A stretch of DNA of 36,944 nt from Pseudomonadota bacterium (GTDB taxonomy: Bacteria; Pseudomonadota; Gammaproteobacteria; Steroidobacterales; Woeseiaceae), in assembly GCA_022567295.1 (NCBI GenBank), contig JADFHE010000030.1, positions 1 to 36,944 on the forward strand, read 5' to 3'. A model generated the notes under the pieces. That model worked only from the letters and a program-made list of their open reading frames with translations. It did no database searches and was not told where the DNA came from. Below are positions 6,755 to 15,806 of this stretch, piece by piece. A program made the translations under genes and the position numbers. Within the stretch, counting starts at the first letter, position 1, and each line of letters begins with the position of its first letter.

Positions 6755-8056
6755 CTATTGGGGTATCTGATTCTTGACGATCTTGCCGCCTTTCATGATC
6801 AGGGCGAGGTTGTTCGCCGGATCGCGTAGTACAGAAATGTCTTCGAGCGGTTCGCCGTTGATCAGCAGGATATCAGCAACCCAGCCTTCGCGAATTTCGC
6901 CGAAATTGCCGTGACGATTCAGCTTGCCGGCCATGCGAATGATCTTGGCACTCTCTGAGGTCGCTTGAGCGAGAACTTCTCCTGGCGTCCAATATAATGC
7001 GCGCTCAGTAAATTCACGCGTCAACATCGGGTACATACCGCCGATCAAGTCCGTCGAAAAGCCTGTTGTGATGTCGTATTTCTTAATCAACCCGATCAGG
7101 TTTTCCTGCCCCTGCAGCACAATCGCCAGCTTTTCGAGCTGCGTCCCGGTAATTCCCGGTAAATCTTTAAGCGCACGATACACGACAAGCTGCGTACTGA
7201 TCACGACATTGTTTTTCTTGACGTACTTTGCGGTCGCGTCATCAATTAATAAACCGTGCTCGATGCAGCGCACGCCGTTATCGATGAGACGGCGTACAGC
7301 TTCGCTCGTATACGCGTGTGCAAGCACATAGGTACCGAAGTCCCCGGCTGCTTGGACAGCCGCACGTATTTCTGCTGGCGACGGCTGCAACGAATGAATC
7401 GGATCGTAATCGGACATGACACCGCCGCCGCCCATGATCTTGATCTGTGTGGCACCAAGACGCAGGTTTTCGCGAACGGCGGCGAGGTGCTGATCAACAC
7501 CATCGACAATGACGGCTTGGTCCCCATAGATGTAATGACTGCCGTCTTCCAGCATCGGGTTGGGTGCACTCGGGTGTCGCCAGTCACCATGGCCGCCCGT
7601 CTGCGAGAGCACCGCTCCGGAGGGGTACACTCTCGGTCCGTAAATGGTTCCAAGTTCGATTGCTCTGGCGAGATCGGGGTGAGTACCACCGGCATCGCGA
7701 ACCGTCGTAAAACCGCTGTCGAGAAAGTGCCGAGCGACGTCATTCGCAATGGCCCCTGCGACAGTCGCGTGCGCGTCACCCTGGCTGAAGGGAACGTGGC
7801 CTGTCAGGTGAACGTGCAGATCGATAAATCCCGGTGACAGTACTCGATTACCGCCGTCGATAACGACGGCATCTTCGGGAGCATTTATTGTCTCACTCGA
7901 GATTCGTGAAATTATTCCATCTTCAATCAGCACATTTCCCGGAGCGAGATTAGCATCAACGCCATTGAAGATTCGGACGTTTTCTATAAGGATGCTATCG
8001 GCCAACGCACTCGCGGATAAGCAAGCAAGGCTTGCAAAAAGAAGAACTCGGTTCAT
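6755..8056 (-). CDS. Secreted metal-dependent amidohydrolase (imidodipeptidase/Xaa-Pro dipeptidase-like)
   Basis: The ATG at 8056 is preceded by AAGGAAAG and gives 433 residues; a longer frame to 8233 would add an unrelated Cys/Arg-rich extension. Residues 1-19 (MNRVLLFASL...ALA) are a signal peptide, so the enzyme should act outside the cytoplasm. Metal ligands of the amidohydrolase superfamily are visible: HVH at 81-83, the Lys of QIKIMGGGG that is carbamylated in this group, His in LAHAYTSEA and in CIEHGL, and Asp in FSTDLIGG. The family includes prolidase-like and imidazolonepropionase-like members that cleave amide bonds; the exact substrate is not clear. It lies 64 bp after a secreted M20 peptidase gene on the same strand, suggesting peptide use. 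Confidence 0.88.
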   Translation of the reverse strand: MNRVLLFASLACLSASALADSILIENVRIFNGVDANLAPGNVLIEDGIISRISSETINAPEDAVVIDGGNRVLSPGFIDLHVHLTGHVPFSQGDAHATVAGAIANDVARHFLDSGFTTVRDAGGTHPDLARAIELGTIYGPRVYPSGAVLSQTGGHGDWRHPSAPNPMLEDGSHYIYGDQAVIVDGVDQHLAAVRENLRLGATQIKIMGGGGVMSDYDPIHSLQPSPAEIRAAVQAAGDFGTYVLAHAYTSEAVRRLIDNGVRCIEHGLLIDDATAKYVKKNNVVISTQLVVYRALKDLPGITGTQLEKLAIVLQGQENLIGLIKKYDITTGFSTDLIGGMYPMLTREFTERALYWTPGEVLAQATSESAKIIRMAGKLNRHGNFGEIREGWVADILLINGEPLEDISVLRDPANNLALIMKGGKIVKNQIPQ

Positions 8057-8120
8057 AACTTTCCTTTTGTGAATCATTAGTCGAGGGGCCGGAGCGCCGC
8101 AACGCGAACCCGGGTGTTCC

Positions 8121-9542
8121 TCAGTTGCTTTGCGTTGCAGCCATTTCAATGATGACGTTCCACATGAACCGCACCAGATCGGTGAATGCGTCTTCGGCAA
8201 TCCGCTCGTCATCGCCATGCGCTCCCCTGCCACTCGTTATCTCCGCCATGGTTCTTGCCGGCCCGATACCGTAGGCTTGTACGCCCATGGCTCTGAGCTG
8301 TGCCATATCCGTGGCTCCGGTCGACATCGTGGGCAGGACCGTAACGTCCGGGTACATAGTTTTTGCGACGCGCTCAAGCGTCTGAAACATTTCATTATCA
8401 ATTTCTGAAGGCGGTGCAGCTGGCCGGTATATATCCTCGGGCACGATACTGACCCGGGGATCGTCAATTACCGCTGCCAGAAGTTCATAAAAACCATCAA
8501 CGTCTTCATCGGGCAGCATACGAATGTCCAGGATTGCAGATGCCTCAGACGGTATGACGTTTTTGCGAAAACCCGCGGTCATCACCGTGGGCACGACGGA
8601 CGTTCGCATGATGGAATAGTGATATGGAAACGTTTCCAGAAAGTACTGTTGAATCGCTTCGGTCTCGGCTGCATTCTCGACGTTGTTAAAGCGAAACGCA
8701 TCCTCGGGTTCCGATATCGTCGCCATCCGCTGAAAATAGGTCCGTGTCGTCTTGTTCAATCGAACTTCAGTTTCCCAGGCAGACGCTTTCGCGACGGCTT
8801 GCGCCAAGATCGAAACGGCGTTGTCGATTCGCGGGACTGAGCCGTGACCTGGCGTGCCTTTCGCAATCAGCGTTGCCCGTCGTGGCATTTTCTCGGTTGT
8901 CTCGATACTGACAATGTTCACTCGGCCCTCAGTAATAATTCCGGCGCCACCCTCTGCGAGGCAGTATTCGGCATCGATGGCGTCCCAATGATGCTCCACC
9001 ATGTAGTTGATTCCGACGTGGGGCGTGCCCTCTTCTCCTGACTCCGCCAGGAAGATAATGTCCCGGTCCAGCTCCACCTCATATCGCTTGAGCAAGGCCA
9101 TTACCATCAGTCCGGCAGCGACGTTGTCCTTGTCATCCAGCGAGCCTCTCCCGTATATGTAGCCATTTTTACGTACCCCCGAGAAGGGGCCCTCCGTCCA
9201 TTTGTCGGCCTGCACGCCGACGACATCGGTATGACCCATGATTAAAATCGGGCGCTTCGAACCGTTGCCATTGATCCGCGCGACCAGGTTCGCGCGATCC
9301 TCTTCCAGCGCATAGGTCTCCGTATCGATGCCCTCCGCTGCAAGTACGGCTTCGAGATAGGCGACAACCTCGGATTCGTTGCCAGGCGGATTTGAGGAAT
9401 CGATCTGAATCAGCTCAACCAGATGCCCGATAGACTCTTTGCCGATCGCATTCCAGTCGATCAGATACGACTGCTGGGCATTGGCGCAGGTGAACAGTAT
9501 GGGTAAAAACAGTAAGGCAATCAATCGCATAGAATTCTTCAT
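8121..9542 (-). CDS. Secreted M20-family metallopeptidase
   Basis: The 473-residue protein starts at the ATG at 9542; another ATG 12 bp further in is also possible. A signal peptide covers about residues 1-22 (to CANA). The M20 di-zinc centre is intact: His104 and Asp106 in MGHTDVVG, Asp136 in GRGSLDDKDN, and the catalytic Glu170 and ligand Glu171 in AESGEEG. A dimerisation-domain motif, GTPGHGSVP, follows, and the last His ligand is expected in SGRGAHGDDE. Members are exopeptidases or deacylases of the ArgE/DapE/CPG2 group. Secretion and pairing with the amidohydrolase suggest breakdown of external peptides (inference). The gene is divergent from the membrane protein at 9634. Confidence 0.9.
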   Translation of the reverse strand: MKNSMRLIALLFLPILFTCANAQQSYLIDWNAIGKESIGHLVELIQIDSSNPPGNESEVVAYLEAVLAAEGIDTETYALEEDRANLVARINGNGSKRPILIMGHTDVVGVQADKWTEGPFSGVRKNGYIYGRGSLDDKDNVAAGLMVMALLKRYEVELDRDIIFLAESGEEGTPHVGINYMVEHHWDAIDAEYCLAEGGAGIITEGRVNIVSIETTEKMPRRATLIAKGTPGHGSVPRIDNAVSILAQAVAKASAWETEVRLNKTTRTYFQRMATISEPEDAFRFNNVENAAETEAIQQYFLETFPYHYSIMRTSVVPTVMTAGFRKNVIPSEASAILDIRMLPDEDVDGFYELLAAVIDDPRVSIVPEDIYRPAAPPSEIDNEMFQTLERVAKTMYPDVTVLPTMSTGATDMAQLRAMGVQAYGIGPARTMAEITSGRGAHGDDERIAEDAFTDLVRFMWNVIIEMAATQSN

Positions 9543-9633
9543 TTTTTGCTCTTCGGACAGTGACGCACGATAGTATAGTAGGTCTTCGCGGCTGGCCCTT
9601 AGTACTAAGCAAACGCTGGCCACAGGGGGGTAT

Positions 9634-10044
9634 ATGGACAAGAAATTTTTTATTTCATCGGCAGCCGTATTCGTCGTCTGGATGCTTGGCAGTTTTCTGG
9701 TGCACGGCTTGTGGCTTAACTCTACCTACGAGACGTTAACGAATATGATGCGCCCGGCTGAAGAGCAGGAAGCCCTGTTCCATTTCATGCTAATAGCGCA
9801 TGTCCTGATGGCTGGCGCATTTGTATGGATTTACCAGCGCGGCAATGAGGACAAGCCGTGGCTGCAACAGGGACTGCGCTTCGGAATTGCGATCGCGTTG
9901 TTGGCGCCAATTCCCACCTTCATGATCTATTATACGGTGCAGCAAACACCCGGCATGCTCGCGGTCAATCAGTCAATTGGCGACAGCCTGGTTGTAATTA
10001 TTGTGGCTTTGGTCGCTGCGTTCCTGAACAGAAAAACAGCGTGA
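9634..10044 (+). CDS. Hypothetical four-helix inner membrane protein
   Basis: The 136-residue protein contains four predicted membrane helices: about 5-27, 50-67, 81-101 and 112-131. Short charged loops separate them (RPAEEQEA; QRGNEDKPW). The family is not recognised with certainty; the pattern is that of small uncharacterised integral membrane proteins. The start at 9634 follows a G-rich stretch (AGGGGGG) 7 bp upstream, which can serve as ribosome binding site. Its 3' end meets galU head-on with four bases between the two stop codons. A perfect 8-bp inverted repeat at 10058-10078, inside the last galU codons, could serve as its terminator. Confidence 0.8.
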   Translation: MDKKFFISSAAVFVVWMLGSFLVHGLWLNSTYETLTNMMRPAEEQEALFHFMLIAHVLMAGAFVWIYQRGNEDKPWLQQGLRFGIAIALLAPIPTFMIYYTVQQTPGMLAVNQSIGDSLVVIIVALVAAFLNRKTA

Positions 10045-10048
10045 GACT

Positions 10049-10918
10049 TTAGTCTGCGAGCACCTCTTTGAGGTGCTCTCGAAATTTCTGGCCGATTTCC
10101 GGGTGATTCAAGCCATAGGCAACTGTTGCCTGCAGGTAGCCCAGCTTGTTGCCGCAGTCGTAACGTACGCCATCGAATGAGTAGGCATATACGGGCGATT
10201 CATCCAACAAGGCCGCAATGCCATCGGTGAGCTGAATTTCCCCGCCAGCGCCTTGGCCAACATGCTCCAACTTGTCGAATATCTCGGGTGTAAGCAGGTA
10301 TCTGCCGACCACGGCCGAATTCGACGGCGCGTCATCGGGCTTAGGCTTCTCCACTATCTGCGTAATTCGGTTTCGGTCATTGCCGTCAACCGCAACGATT
10401 CCATAGCTCGAAGTGTGCTCGCGCGGCACCGTCTCGACCGCAACCACACTGCCTCCATGTTGCTCATATTCGCCGGCCATCTGCGACAGGCACCCTGGAG
10501 TACCGGCTATCAGGTCGTCTGCCAGGTGCACGAAAAACGGCTCGTCGCCGATTGCCGGACGCGCACAAAGTACCGCGTGACCCAGGCCTAGCGGCTTGCC
10601 CTGGCGAATGTATAGGCAGGAGACACCGGACGGCACGATGTCGCGGATCGATTTCAGCAACTCGCCCTTGCCCGAGTCGGTGAGGGCTTGCTCGAGTTCC
10701 GGATCCGTGTCGAAGTGATCTTCGATTGCCCGCTTGGAACTACCCGTTATGAAAACCAGCTTTGTCGCACCTGCGTCAATCGCCTCTTCAACTGCATATT
10801 GAATAAGCGGTTTGTCGACGATTGGCAGCATTTCCTTAGGGCTTGCCTTGGTCGCAGGAAGAAAGCGCGTGCCGCGACCGGCGATAGGAAAAACTGCTGC
10901 CCTTACCTTTTGTGCCAC
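10049..10918 (-). CDS. galU: UTP-glucose-1-phosphate uridylyltransferase
   Basis: GalU makes UDP-glucose from UTP and glucose-1-phosphate for lipopolysaccharide, capsule and related glycans in the cytoplasm. The nucleotidyltransferase signature [20 protein letters not shown] is at the N-terminus. GEIQLTDGI and the substrate loop [10 protein letters not shown] follow near the C-terminus; all fit GalU. I prefer the GTG at 10918 (289 residues), which has GGAG 8 bp upstream and gives the short N-terminus usual in the family. ATG codons at 10954 and 10951 would add a basic extension. The gene follows a terminator behind the ComEA-like gene, so it is probably transcribed alone. Confidence 0.95.
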   Translation of the reverse strand: MAQKVRAAVFPIAGRGTRFLPATKASPKEMLPIVDKPLIQYAVEEAIDAGATKLVFITGSSKRAIEDHFDTDPELEQALTDSGKGELLKSIRDIVPSGVSCLYIRQGKPLGLGHAVLCARPAIGDEPFFVHLADDLIAGTPGCLSQMAGEYEQHGGSVVAVETVPREHTSSYGIVAVDGNDRNRITQIVEKPKPDDAPSNSAVVGRYLLTPEIFDKLEHVGQGAGGEIQLTDGIAALLDESPVYAYSFDGVRYDCGNKLGYLQATVAYGLNHPEIGQKFREHLKEVLAD

Positions 10919-11003
10919 CCAACTGCTCCGCCGATCCTTGTGAGATCGCATCATAGCCAAATTGAGTTCCCAGCGTCATAATCAACGTCACGCCCGGCTA
11001 TGC

Positions 11004-11034
11004 AAAAGAGGCCGCGCTGAACTCAGCCAGCGCG
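11004..11034 (-). terminator. Rho-independent terminator behind the ComEA-like gene
   Basis: CGCGCTG and CAGCGCG form a 7-bp stem with an 8-nt loop at 11013-11034. On the minus strand it is followed by GCCTCTTTT. It separates the ComEA-like gene from galU. Confidence 0.6.
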
Positions 11035-11074
11035 ACCCGTGAGTGACGATGCTGCGTTATGACGGATGCAATCG

Positions 11075-11350
11075 TTACTTTTTCTTTGCCTCGGATATCT
11101 GGACATCGGTTCGGATGCGCTCGACAGTCCGCTCACCGATACCTTTCACGAGCGACAAGTCATCGACGCTGCGGAACGGACCGTGTTTCGTTCGGTACGC
11201 AACGATCGCCTTGGCTTTCGAGGGTCCAATTCCATTGAGTTCAGCCGCGATGGTTTCAGCGTCAGCCGTATTGATGTTCACCTGTCCGGCGAACAAGAGG
11301 ACAGGCAATGTCAGCAAAACGAGCGCAGCCACGGTGGTTAGAAATCTCAT
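11075..11350 (-). CDS. ComEA-like helix-hairpin-helix protein, exported
   Basis: Two adjacent ATGs at 11353 and 11350 follow AAGGAG; the second has the better 6-bp spacing and gives 91 residues. Residues 1-21 form a signal peptide or membrane anchor (MRFLTTVAALVLLTLPVLLF). The rest is a ComEA-type pair of helix-hairpin-helix motifs: VNINTADAETIAAEL, then GIGPSKAKAIV and GIGERTVERI. Such proteins bind double-stranded DNA nonspecifically in the periplasm and take part in DNA uptake. Many small family members sit outside competence operons and their role is unproven. It is downstream of lapB with a 94-bp gap and ends at its own terminator. Confidence 0.88.
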   Translation of the reverse strand: MRFLTTVAALVLLTLPVLLFAGQVNINTADAETIAAELNGIGPSKAKAIVAYRTKHGPFRSVDDLSLVKGIGERTVERIRTDVQISEAKKK

Positions 11351-11444
11351 CATTAGCTCCTTCAGGTGTGATCGAAGAACAGAGCCTAGGCGCACTGGGA
11401 GAGATTGGCTGCCGTCAAATCAGCCGCGTTTTCACGGAAATGGA

Positions 11445-12647
11445 TCAGCGATTGGTGATGCTGTGTTGCAAAACCGTGTCGAACTGCACCCGGGACGCGG
11501 GCCGCTGGGTTTCCCAGTTGCGGCAACTAGGACACTGCCATAGCAAACGCTGACTGGAGAAGCCGCACTCCTGGCACTGATATCGTGGCGTCGAACTGGC
11601 AAGCTTCGACAAGGCGCTGCGAACCTTGGCGAGCGCAGAGACCTTGGACTCTTTGTCGCCACTCGACAACTGCTGCAGGTCGACGAACTCACCGAGCGTC
11701 GGCTCATTCAGCATGTATTGTTCAACACAATCGTCAATTACCTTAATGCCACCGAGGTCGTTAACGATCGCGGTATAGGCTACCAAAGAGGCCATGTCCG
11801 GATTCTTTTTCAACAAAGCCTGCAACGCACGCTCAAGTTCAGCTGTTGCATTCTCGCGTTTGTAAATCGCGACGATTTCCGGCAGAGCTTCCGCGATAAG
11901 GTAGGTATTCTCGTCGATAATTCGATGGTAAAGCTTTAGCGCTGTCTTATTATCATCGGTATCACGAGCGATATGCGCACGAGTAAGCGCTCCACGCATT
12001 GTCCTCGGCCTACCGGCCTGCGCTTTTTTTACGAACTTGCGAGCGGCTGAAAAATCTTTCTTGAGCGCGGCTGCCTCTGCCAGTTCACAATGATAATGGG
12101 CGATCTGCAAAGCCCACGAGCGACCGCCAATCACCTCAAGACGCTGCCCTGCATCGATGGCCTTTTCCCAGTCACGCTCCTGCTCGTAGACGCTGCAAAG
12201 CGCCTCCAGCGATTGAACCTGGTACCGTGAGCCTTGCGCCAGGCGCACGAAAAGATTTTCTGCTCGATCCAGCAGGCCAGCGCTAAGATAATCCTTCGCC
12301 AGCGAGTACAGCGCCTGGTCACGTTGTTCTGACGCGATATCCGGCCTGGCGATAATGTTTTGGTGAATTCTGATCGCCCGATCAATCTCACCGCGGCGCC
12401 GGAACAAACTGCCAAGCGCAAAGTGAGTTTCGATGGTCTTATCGTCAACACGCACCATGCGCAGGAAATGCTCCAGCGCCTGATCCGTCTGCTCATTGAG
12501 CAGGAAATTGAGGCCTTTCAGGTAGTCGATGTTAAGCGGCGGAGGCGCGTCTTCGTCGTCACGCTCGCCGAAACGTCCCATGGCCCAGCCGGCCGCGGCC
12601 AACAATAGGAACAGCCCGGCAAGAAAAAATGTGGACTCAGTCGGCAT
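11445..12647 (-). CDS. lapB: Lipopolysaccharide assembly protein B (TPR protein with zinc ribbon)
   Basis: LapB (YciM) is an inner-membrane-anchored TPR protein that controls LpxC turnover through FtsH and so tunes lipopolysaccharide synthesis. The 400-residue protein has an N-terminal helix at about 5-24 and a run of tetratricopeptide repeats in the middle. A C-terminal rubredoxin-like metal site has Cys358, Cys361, Cys372 and Cys375 (CQECG and CPSCRNW). All elements of the family are intact. It overlaps the 3' end of lapA by 11 bp, as in the usual lapA-lapB pair, and follows ihfB. The start at 12647 gives the expected short periplasmic end (MPTEST). Confidence 0.95.
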   Translation of the reverse strand: MPTESTFFLAGLFLLLAAAGWAMGRFGERDDEDAPPPLNIDYLKGLNFLLNEQTDQALEHFLRMVRVDDKTIETHFALGSLFRRRGEIDRAIRIHQNIIARPDIASEQRDQALYSLAKDYLSAGLLDRAENLFVRLAQGSRYQVQSLEALCSVYEQERDWEKAIDAGQRLEVIGGRSWALQIAHYHCELAEAAALKKDFSAARKFVKKAQAGRPRTMRGALTRAHIARDTDDNKTALKLYHRIIDENTYLIAEALPEIVAIYKRENATAELERALQALLKKNPDMASLVAYTAIVNDLGGIKVIDDCVEQYMLNEPTLGEFVDLQQLSSGDKESKVSALAKVRSALSKLASSTPRYQCQECGFSSQRLLWQCPSCRNWETQRPASRVQFDTVLQHSITNR

Positions 12648-12939
12648 CGCTTAACGGCAGACTTCTCAAACTGCTGACTTCGCTTTGGGACATGCGCAGA
12701 GATCGGCGCAACATTCGGCGTTCGTTCGTGACTTTGAATGCGTATAGCCCCATGCACACAACACCGAACAACCAGCCGATTGCAAACACGACGGTGAATG
12801 CGAGCGCGACGGGCGAATTGATTTCCCAATGCAACAGTTTCAGGTTGACTTCGCCTGGGTTACCGGCAGTGAACACGACCATCGCCGAGAAAATCAGGAT
12901 GATCAGCAATGTAAAGCCGATACGTTTGAGAATAGTCAA
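12637..12939 (-). CDS. lapA: Lipopolysaccharide assembly protein A domain protein
   Basis: This is a 100-residue membrane protein with two helices, about 5-25 and 44-68, and a basic, coiled C-terminal tail ([13 protein letters not shown]). It is the LapA/YciS family that works with LapB in controlling lipopolysaccharide assembly. [15 protein letters not shown] between the helices matches the family's conserved periplasmic loop. It overlaps ihfB by four bases at the 5' end and lapB by 11 at the 3' end, so the three are translationally linked. Confidence 0.92.
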   Translation of the reverse strand: MTILKRIGFTLLIILIFSAMVVFTAGNPGEVNLKLLHWEINSPVALAFTVVFAIGWLFGVVCMGLYAFKVTNERRMLRRSLRMSQSEVSSLRSLPLSDAD

Positions 12940-13238
12940 TTCTTGATAGGAAAGTGGCGACTTGCGTTTACACGCTCTCGCAAGTCTTTGCCCGGCTTGA
13001 AGTGCGGCACGTACTTACCGGACAGTGCAACCGCTTCACCGGTTTTCGGATTGCGCCCTATACGGGGCGGGCGATAGTGCAACGAAAAACTTCCAAATCC
13101 TCTGATCTCAATGCGATGACCCGTGGCCAGGGAATCGCTCATGAGATCAAGAAGGTGCTTGACTGCAAGCTCGACATCTTTTGCAGGCAAGTGTTTTTGT
13201 TTGCGAGAGATTGCTTCTATTAGTTCTGATTTCGTCAT
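12936..13238 (-). CDS. ihfB: Integration host factor subunit beta
   Basis: IhfB pairs with IhfA to bind and sharply bend DNA in the nucleoid, replication, recombination and promoter control. The 100-residue protein has the HU/IHF fold: [10 protein letters not shown] at the N-terminus, [14 protein letters not shown], and the arm with [13 protein letters not shown], in which Pro64 is the intercalating residue. Position between rpsA and lapA is the conserved one in Gammaproteobacteria. A hairpin between rpsA and ihfB suggests that ihfB is partly uncoupled from rpsA. Confidence 0.96.
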   Translation of the reverse strand: MTKSELIEAISRKQKHLPAKDVELAVKHLLDLMSDSLATGHRIEIRGFGSFSLHYRPPRIGRNPKTGEAVALSGKYVPHFKPGKDLRERVNASRHFPIKN

Positions 13239-13294
13239 TTTACCTTTCGCCGTACCGGTTGTTTATCGTAACTCACGGATAGTAAAGGTAATAA

Positions 13295-13320
13295 TAGCCC
13301 GGACAACGTCGTCTGGGCTA
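13295..13320 (-). terminator. Hairpin between rpsA and ihfB (possible terminator or attenuator)
   Basis: TAGCCCGGAC and GTCTGGGCTA form a 10-bp stem (one G-T pair) with a 6-nt loop. On the minus strand it is followed by the weak ATTATTACCTTT tract; on the plus strand ACCTTTTT follows. Partial termination of the rpsA transcript before ihfB is likely. Confidence 0.5.
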
Positions 13321-13333
13321 CCTTTTTAACTTA

Positions 13334-15016
13334 TTATTTACTTTCGCCGGACATCTTTTCCTTCAAAAGCTCGCCAAGCGTGGTTCCTACAGGGGCTGCA
13401 GACGAATCAGACTTGTAGCTACTGACGGCCTCTGCCTCCTCGTGAACCTCCTTAGCCTTGATCGAAAGCGCAATTGTGCGGTTCTTGCGATCGACATTGG
13501 TGAACTTGGCCTCGATCTTTTCACCAACCTTGATTATCGTGCGCGCGTCCTCTACCCGGCCGCGAGCCAGCTCAGATGCACGCAGTGATCCCAGCACTCC
13601 GTCACCGAGATCTACGATTGCGCCGCGCGCATCGACCTCTGTAACCGTGCCAGTAACAATCGTGTTCTTCGGATGGGCGGCGAGCCAGCCAGAGAAAGGA
13701 TCTTTCTCAAGCTGCTTGATGCCCAGTGAGATCCGCTCGCGTTCTGCGTCAATTGCCAGTACCGCTGCCTCAATTTCCTGGCCCTTTTTGTAGTTGCGCA
13801 CAGCCTCTTCACCCGGCAGATCCCAGGAAATATCGGACAGGTGTACGAGACCGTCGATCCCACCGTCGAGCCCGATGAAGATACCGAAGTCCGTGATTGA
13901 CTTGATCTGACCGGATACCTTGTCGGAACGGTTGAAGGTAGCGGCGAACTCGGCCCATGGATTCGCCTTGCACTGCTTGATACCAAGCGAGATGCGACGG
14001 CGTTCTTCGTCGATTTCGATAACCATGACTTCGATTTCTTCGCCAACCTGAACGACGCGTGATGGATTAACGTTCTTGTTCGTCCAATCCATTTCGGACA
14101 CGTGAACTAAACCTTCAACGCCATCTTCAATTTCAACAAAACAACCGTAGTCCGCAATGTTCGTGACTTTGCCGAACATGCGCGTCTGTGGCGGATAGCG
14201 GCGACCGAGATCTTGCCATGGATCATCTCCAAGTTGCTTCATGCCCAGTGATACACGCTGGCGTTCGCGATCAAATTTGAGGATCTTGACGTCGATCTCC
14301 TGACCCACTTCAACAACCTCCGAAGGATGCTTAACACGCTTCCAGGCCATATCGGTGATGTGCAGAAGTCCATCGATACCACCGAGGTCGACGAATGCGC
14401 CGTAATCCGTGAGGTTCTTGACGATACCCTTAACGGTGTTACCTTCCTGAAGTTCCTTCAGGAGTGCCTCACGCTCTGCGGAGTACTCTTTTTCAACCAC
14501 GGCACGGCGCGATACGACTACGTTGTTACGACGCTGGTCCAGTTTAATGACCTTGAACTCTAGTTCCTTACCTTCAAGGTAGGCAGGATCTCGAACCGGC
14601 CGAACATCGACCAGTGAGCCCGGCAGGAATGCCCGGACATTGTCGATTTCAACCGTGAAGCCACCCTTGACGCGACCATTAATGATGCCTTCAACCACGG
14701 CACCTTCTTCAAAGGCCTTCTCAAGATCAATCCAGGTACGCGCACGAATCGCTTTCTCACGAGAGAGCTTGGTCTCGCCAAAGCCGTCTTCAACGGCATC
14801 CAGCGCGACTTCAATTTCATCCCCTACCGAGATGCCGACTTCGCTCTTGTCGTTCTTAAACTGTTCTATCGGGATAACGGCCTCGGATTTGAGACCTGCG
14901 CTGACAATGACGACATCGTCATTTATCGCGACAATAATACCGGTGATGATTGAACCCGGTTTTATATGTTGACTGGCAAAACTTTCTTCAAATAATTCAG
15001 CAAAACTTTCAGACAT
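13334..15016 (-). CDS. rpsA: 30S ribosomal protein S1
   Basis: S1 is the mRNA-binding protein of the small subunit and allows translation of mRNAs with weak ribosome binding sites. The ATG at 15016 gives 560 residues beginning [13 protein letters not shown], the usual S1 N-terminus; the longer frame to 15085 is not homologous. Six S1 domains run along the chain. The first two, which bind the ribosome, are diverged ([32 protein letters not shown]). The four RNA-binding ones have motifs such as [35 protein letters not shown] and [18 protein letters not shown]. As in E. coli rpsA, there is no strong Shine-Dalgarno, and a hairpin lies just upstream, which suggests autoregulation. Confidence 0.97.
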   Translation of the reverse strand: MSESFAELFEESFASQHIKPGSIITGIIVAINDDVVIVSAGLKSEAVIPIEQFKNDKSEVGISVGDEIEVALDAVEDGFGETKLSREKAIRARTWIDLEKAFEEGAVVEGIINGRVKGGFTVEIDNVRAFLPGSLVDVRPVRDPAYLEGKELEFKVIKLDQRRNNVVVSRRAVVEKEYSAEREALLKELQEGNTVKGIVKNLTDYGAFVDLGGIDGLLHITDMAWKRVKHPSEVVEVGQEIDVKILKFDRERQRVSLGMKQLGDDPWQDLGRRYPPQTRMFGKVTNIADYGCFVEIEDGVEGLVHVSEMDWTNKNVNPSRVVQVGEEIEVMVIEIDEERRRISLGIKQCKANPWAEFAATFNRSDKVSGQIKSITDFGIFIGLDGGIDGLVHLSDISWDLPGEEAVRNYKKGQEIEAAVLAIDAERERISLGIKQLEKDPFSGWLAAHPKNTIVTGTVTEVDARGAIVDLGDGVLGSLRASELARGRVEDARTIIKVGEKIEAKFTNVDRKNRTIALSIKAKEVHEEAEAVSSYKSDSSAAPVGTTLGELLKEKMSGESK

Positions 15017-15029
15017 GTTGATAAACCAA

Positions 15030-15045
15030 GGGAACGCGTGTTCCC
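15030..15045 (-). promoter_or_regulatory. Leader hairpin upstream of rpsA
   Basis: GGGAAC-GCGT-GTTCCC is a perfect 6-bp stem with a 4-nt loop, 13 bp before the rpsA ATG. In place of a normal ribosome binding site, the start is preceded by TTGGTTTATCAAC. Farther upstream (15099-15118) the minus strand carries GGACAGGATC/GGACAGGATG, a direct repeat rich in GGA. The E. coli rpsA leader also uses hairpins with GGA motifs and lacks a good Shine-Dalgarno, so a similar autoregulatory leader is plausible. Confidence 0.4.
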
Positions 15046-15136
15046 ACCCAACGCCAGATCGCGTCCTGCGACCGACGGTCCACAAAAAAAGGAGCGAACA
15101 TCCTGTCCGATCCTGTCCATTTTCCTTCTTCAGAAT

Positions 15137-15805
15137 TTAGAGTTCTGCGACCCAGTCCAAAACTGTTTGCGTAACAGCCTCGATGGACTTGCCTGAGGAA
15201 TCCAGAATTCTGGCGTCCTTCGCGGGCTTCAGCGGGGCTACCGAACGTTCGGAATCTCGCCGGTCACGGTCCTCTATGTCCCGTGAAAGCGCGGCAAGGC
15301 TAACATCGATACCCTTGTCATTCAACTGCTTATGGCGCCTTCTCGCCCGCTCCCCGGCGCTTGCTGTCAGGAATATTTTGAGCGCTGCGGAAGTAAATAC
15401 GTGCGTACCCATATCGCGGCCGTCTGCCACCAGACCTGGCGCCTTCTCGAACGCCCGCTGGCGTACCAACAGCGCCTCTCGAACCTTCGGGATAGCCGCC
15501 ACAGCAGACGCTCCGGTGCCCGTCGATTCCTTGCGAACCTCGAGCGTCACATCTTCCCCGGCGAGCCAAATGCGCTCGGATCCTTCGTCATTACTGTCAA
15601 ATTGGATGTCAAGGTCTGCAGCGAGCTTCGCCAGCCTTGTTTCGTCATCAAGCGACACGCCGTTATTTTTGGCTGCAATCGCCGTCAGGCGGTATAAGGC
15701 GCCGCTATCGAGCAGATGATACCCGAGGGCTTCGGCCACTCGCCGGGCGATGGTTCCCTTGCCGGATCCGCTCGGTCCATCAATCGCAATCACGGGGACA
15801 GTCAT
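15137..15805 (-). CDS. cmk: Cytidylate kinase
   Basis: Cmk phosphorylates CMP and dCMP with ATP in pyrimidine nucleotide metabolism. The 222-residue protein (E. coli about 227) starts at the ATG at 15805, one base past the aroA stop codon, with AGG just before it. The P-loop GPSGSGKGT is at residues 10-18. DSGALYRL, which binds CMP, the domain [12 protein letters not shown] and the lid motif ARRRHKQL follow; [18 protein letters not shown] is typical. It lies between aroA and rpsA, the arrangement conserved across Gammaproteobacteria. Confidence 0.96.
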   Translation of the reverse strand: MTVPVIAIDGPSGSGKGTIARRVAEALGYHLLDSGALYRLTAIAAKNNGVSLDDETRLAKLAADLDIQFDSNDEGSERIWLAGEDVTLEVRKESTGTGASAVAAIPKVREALLVRQRAFEKAPGLVADGRDMGTHVFTSAALKIFLTASAGERARRRHKQLNDKGIDVSLAALSRDIEDRDRRDSERSVAPLKPAKDARILDSSGKSIEAVTQTVLDWVAEL

Positions 15806-15806
15806 C

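Noticed and set aside
10058..10078. Perfect inverted repeat as a bidirectional terminator of galU
   Set aside because: It lies inside the last galU codons and lacks a T-run; at most it ends the convergent membrane protein transcript.
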